A stretch of 6,034 nt of DNA from an uncultured Chitinophagaceae bacterium (GTDB lineage Bacteria > Bacteroidota > Bacteroidia > Chitinophagales > Chitinophagaceae). Made by a program: the position numbers and the translations under genes. Where the stretch lies: NCBI GenBank assembly GCA_937897585.1, contig CALCNY010000343.1, positions 1 to 6,034 on the forward strand, read 5' to 3'. This document shows, piece after piece, positions 6,021 through 6,034 of this stretch; within the stretch, counting starts at the first letter, position 1, and each line of letters opens with the position of its first letter. The notes below the pieces were generated by a model. That model was given only the letters and a program-made list of their open reading frames with translations, made no database searches and was not told where the DNA came from.

Positions 6021-6034
6021 TTTTAAATCAAAAG

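Larger units (their letters stand above)
5534..6034. other. 501-base non-coding region rich in short dispersed-type repeats
   Basis: No convincing gene is present on either strand. The part nearest the large surface-protein gene (5534 to about 5670) is AT-rich and should hold its promoter and leader, but no clear TAnnTTTG box is seen. The rest consists of two copies of a 15-base CCACGAATTCACGAA element, two copies of a longer CAAAG-rich and G-rich element, small hairpins, a string of GCAAAG-like words at 5703-5733, and a T-rich pyrimidine tract at about 5891-5935. Mosaics of this kind are familiar from intergenic regions of environmental Bacteroidetes. Confidence 0.75.

Overview
The window looks like a short assembly contig from an AT-rich member of the Bacteroidetes, most likely Flavobacteriales or a close relative. 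The evidence is two proteins with type IX secretion system (T9SS) type A C-terminal sorting domains, Ig-like repeats of a kind common in Flavobacterium surface proteins, starts without Shine-Dalgarno sequences, and repeat-rich intergenic DNA. No species can be named from the sequence. Bases 1-50 are not genomic. They are an Illumina TruSeq-type adapter with an 8-base index, so real DNA starts at base 51.

Layout: (1) 51-608, plus strand, the 3' part of a dienelactone hydrolase family gene cut by the contig edge. (2) 690-719, a strong symmetrical hairpin between convergent genes that can terminate transcription both ways. (3) 760-1914, minus strand, a secreted protein of 384 residues with a single CxxCH motif, a choice-anchor V/Reeler-like domain, a fibronectin-III-like module and a T9SS sorting domain. 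(4) 1915-2236, a 322-base gap with two hairpins and no convincing gene. (5) 2237-5533, minus strand, a large repetitive surface protein of 1098 residues (G8-like start, beta-rich passenger, IPT/TIG domain, six Ig-like repeats of exactly 65 residues interrupted once by a 45-residue module, T9SS sorting domain). (6) 5534-6034, non-coding DNA with two kinds of duplicated element and several hairpins.

The two minus-strand genes both encode cargo for outer-membrane export by T9SS and anchoring or release at the cell surface. A terminator-like hairpin and a 322-base gap separate them, so they are neighbours of one class rather than a clear operon. The hydrolase points the opposite way and has no evident functional link to them. 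I see no defence system, mobile element with a transposase, CRISPR array, tRNA or rRNA. The points most worth a second look are the adapter that reads in frame into the first gene, the possible haem site in a T9SS cargo, the third-position-only divergence among the 65-residue repeats, and the duplicated intergenic elements at the right end.
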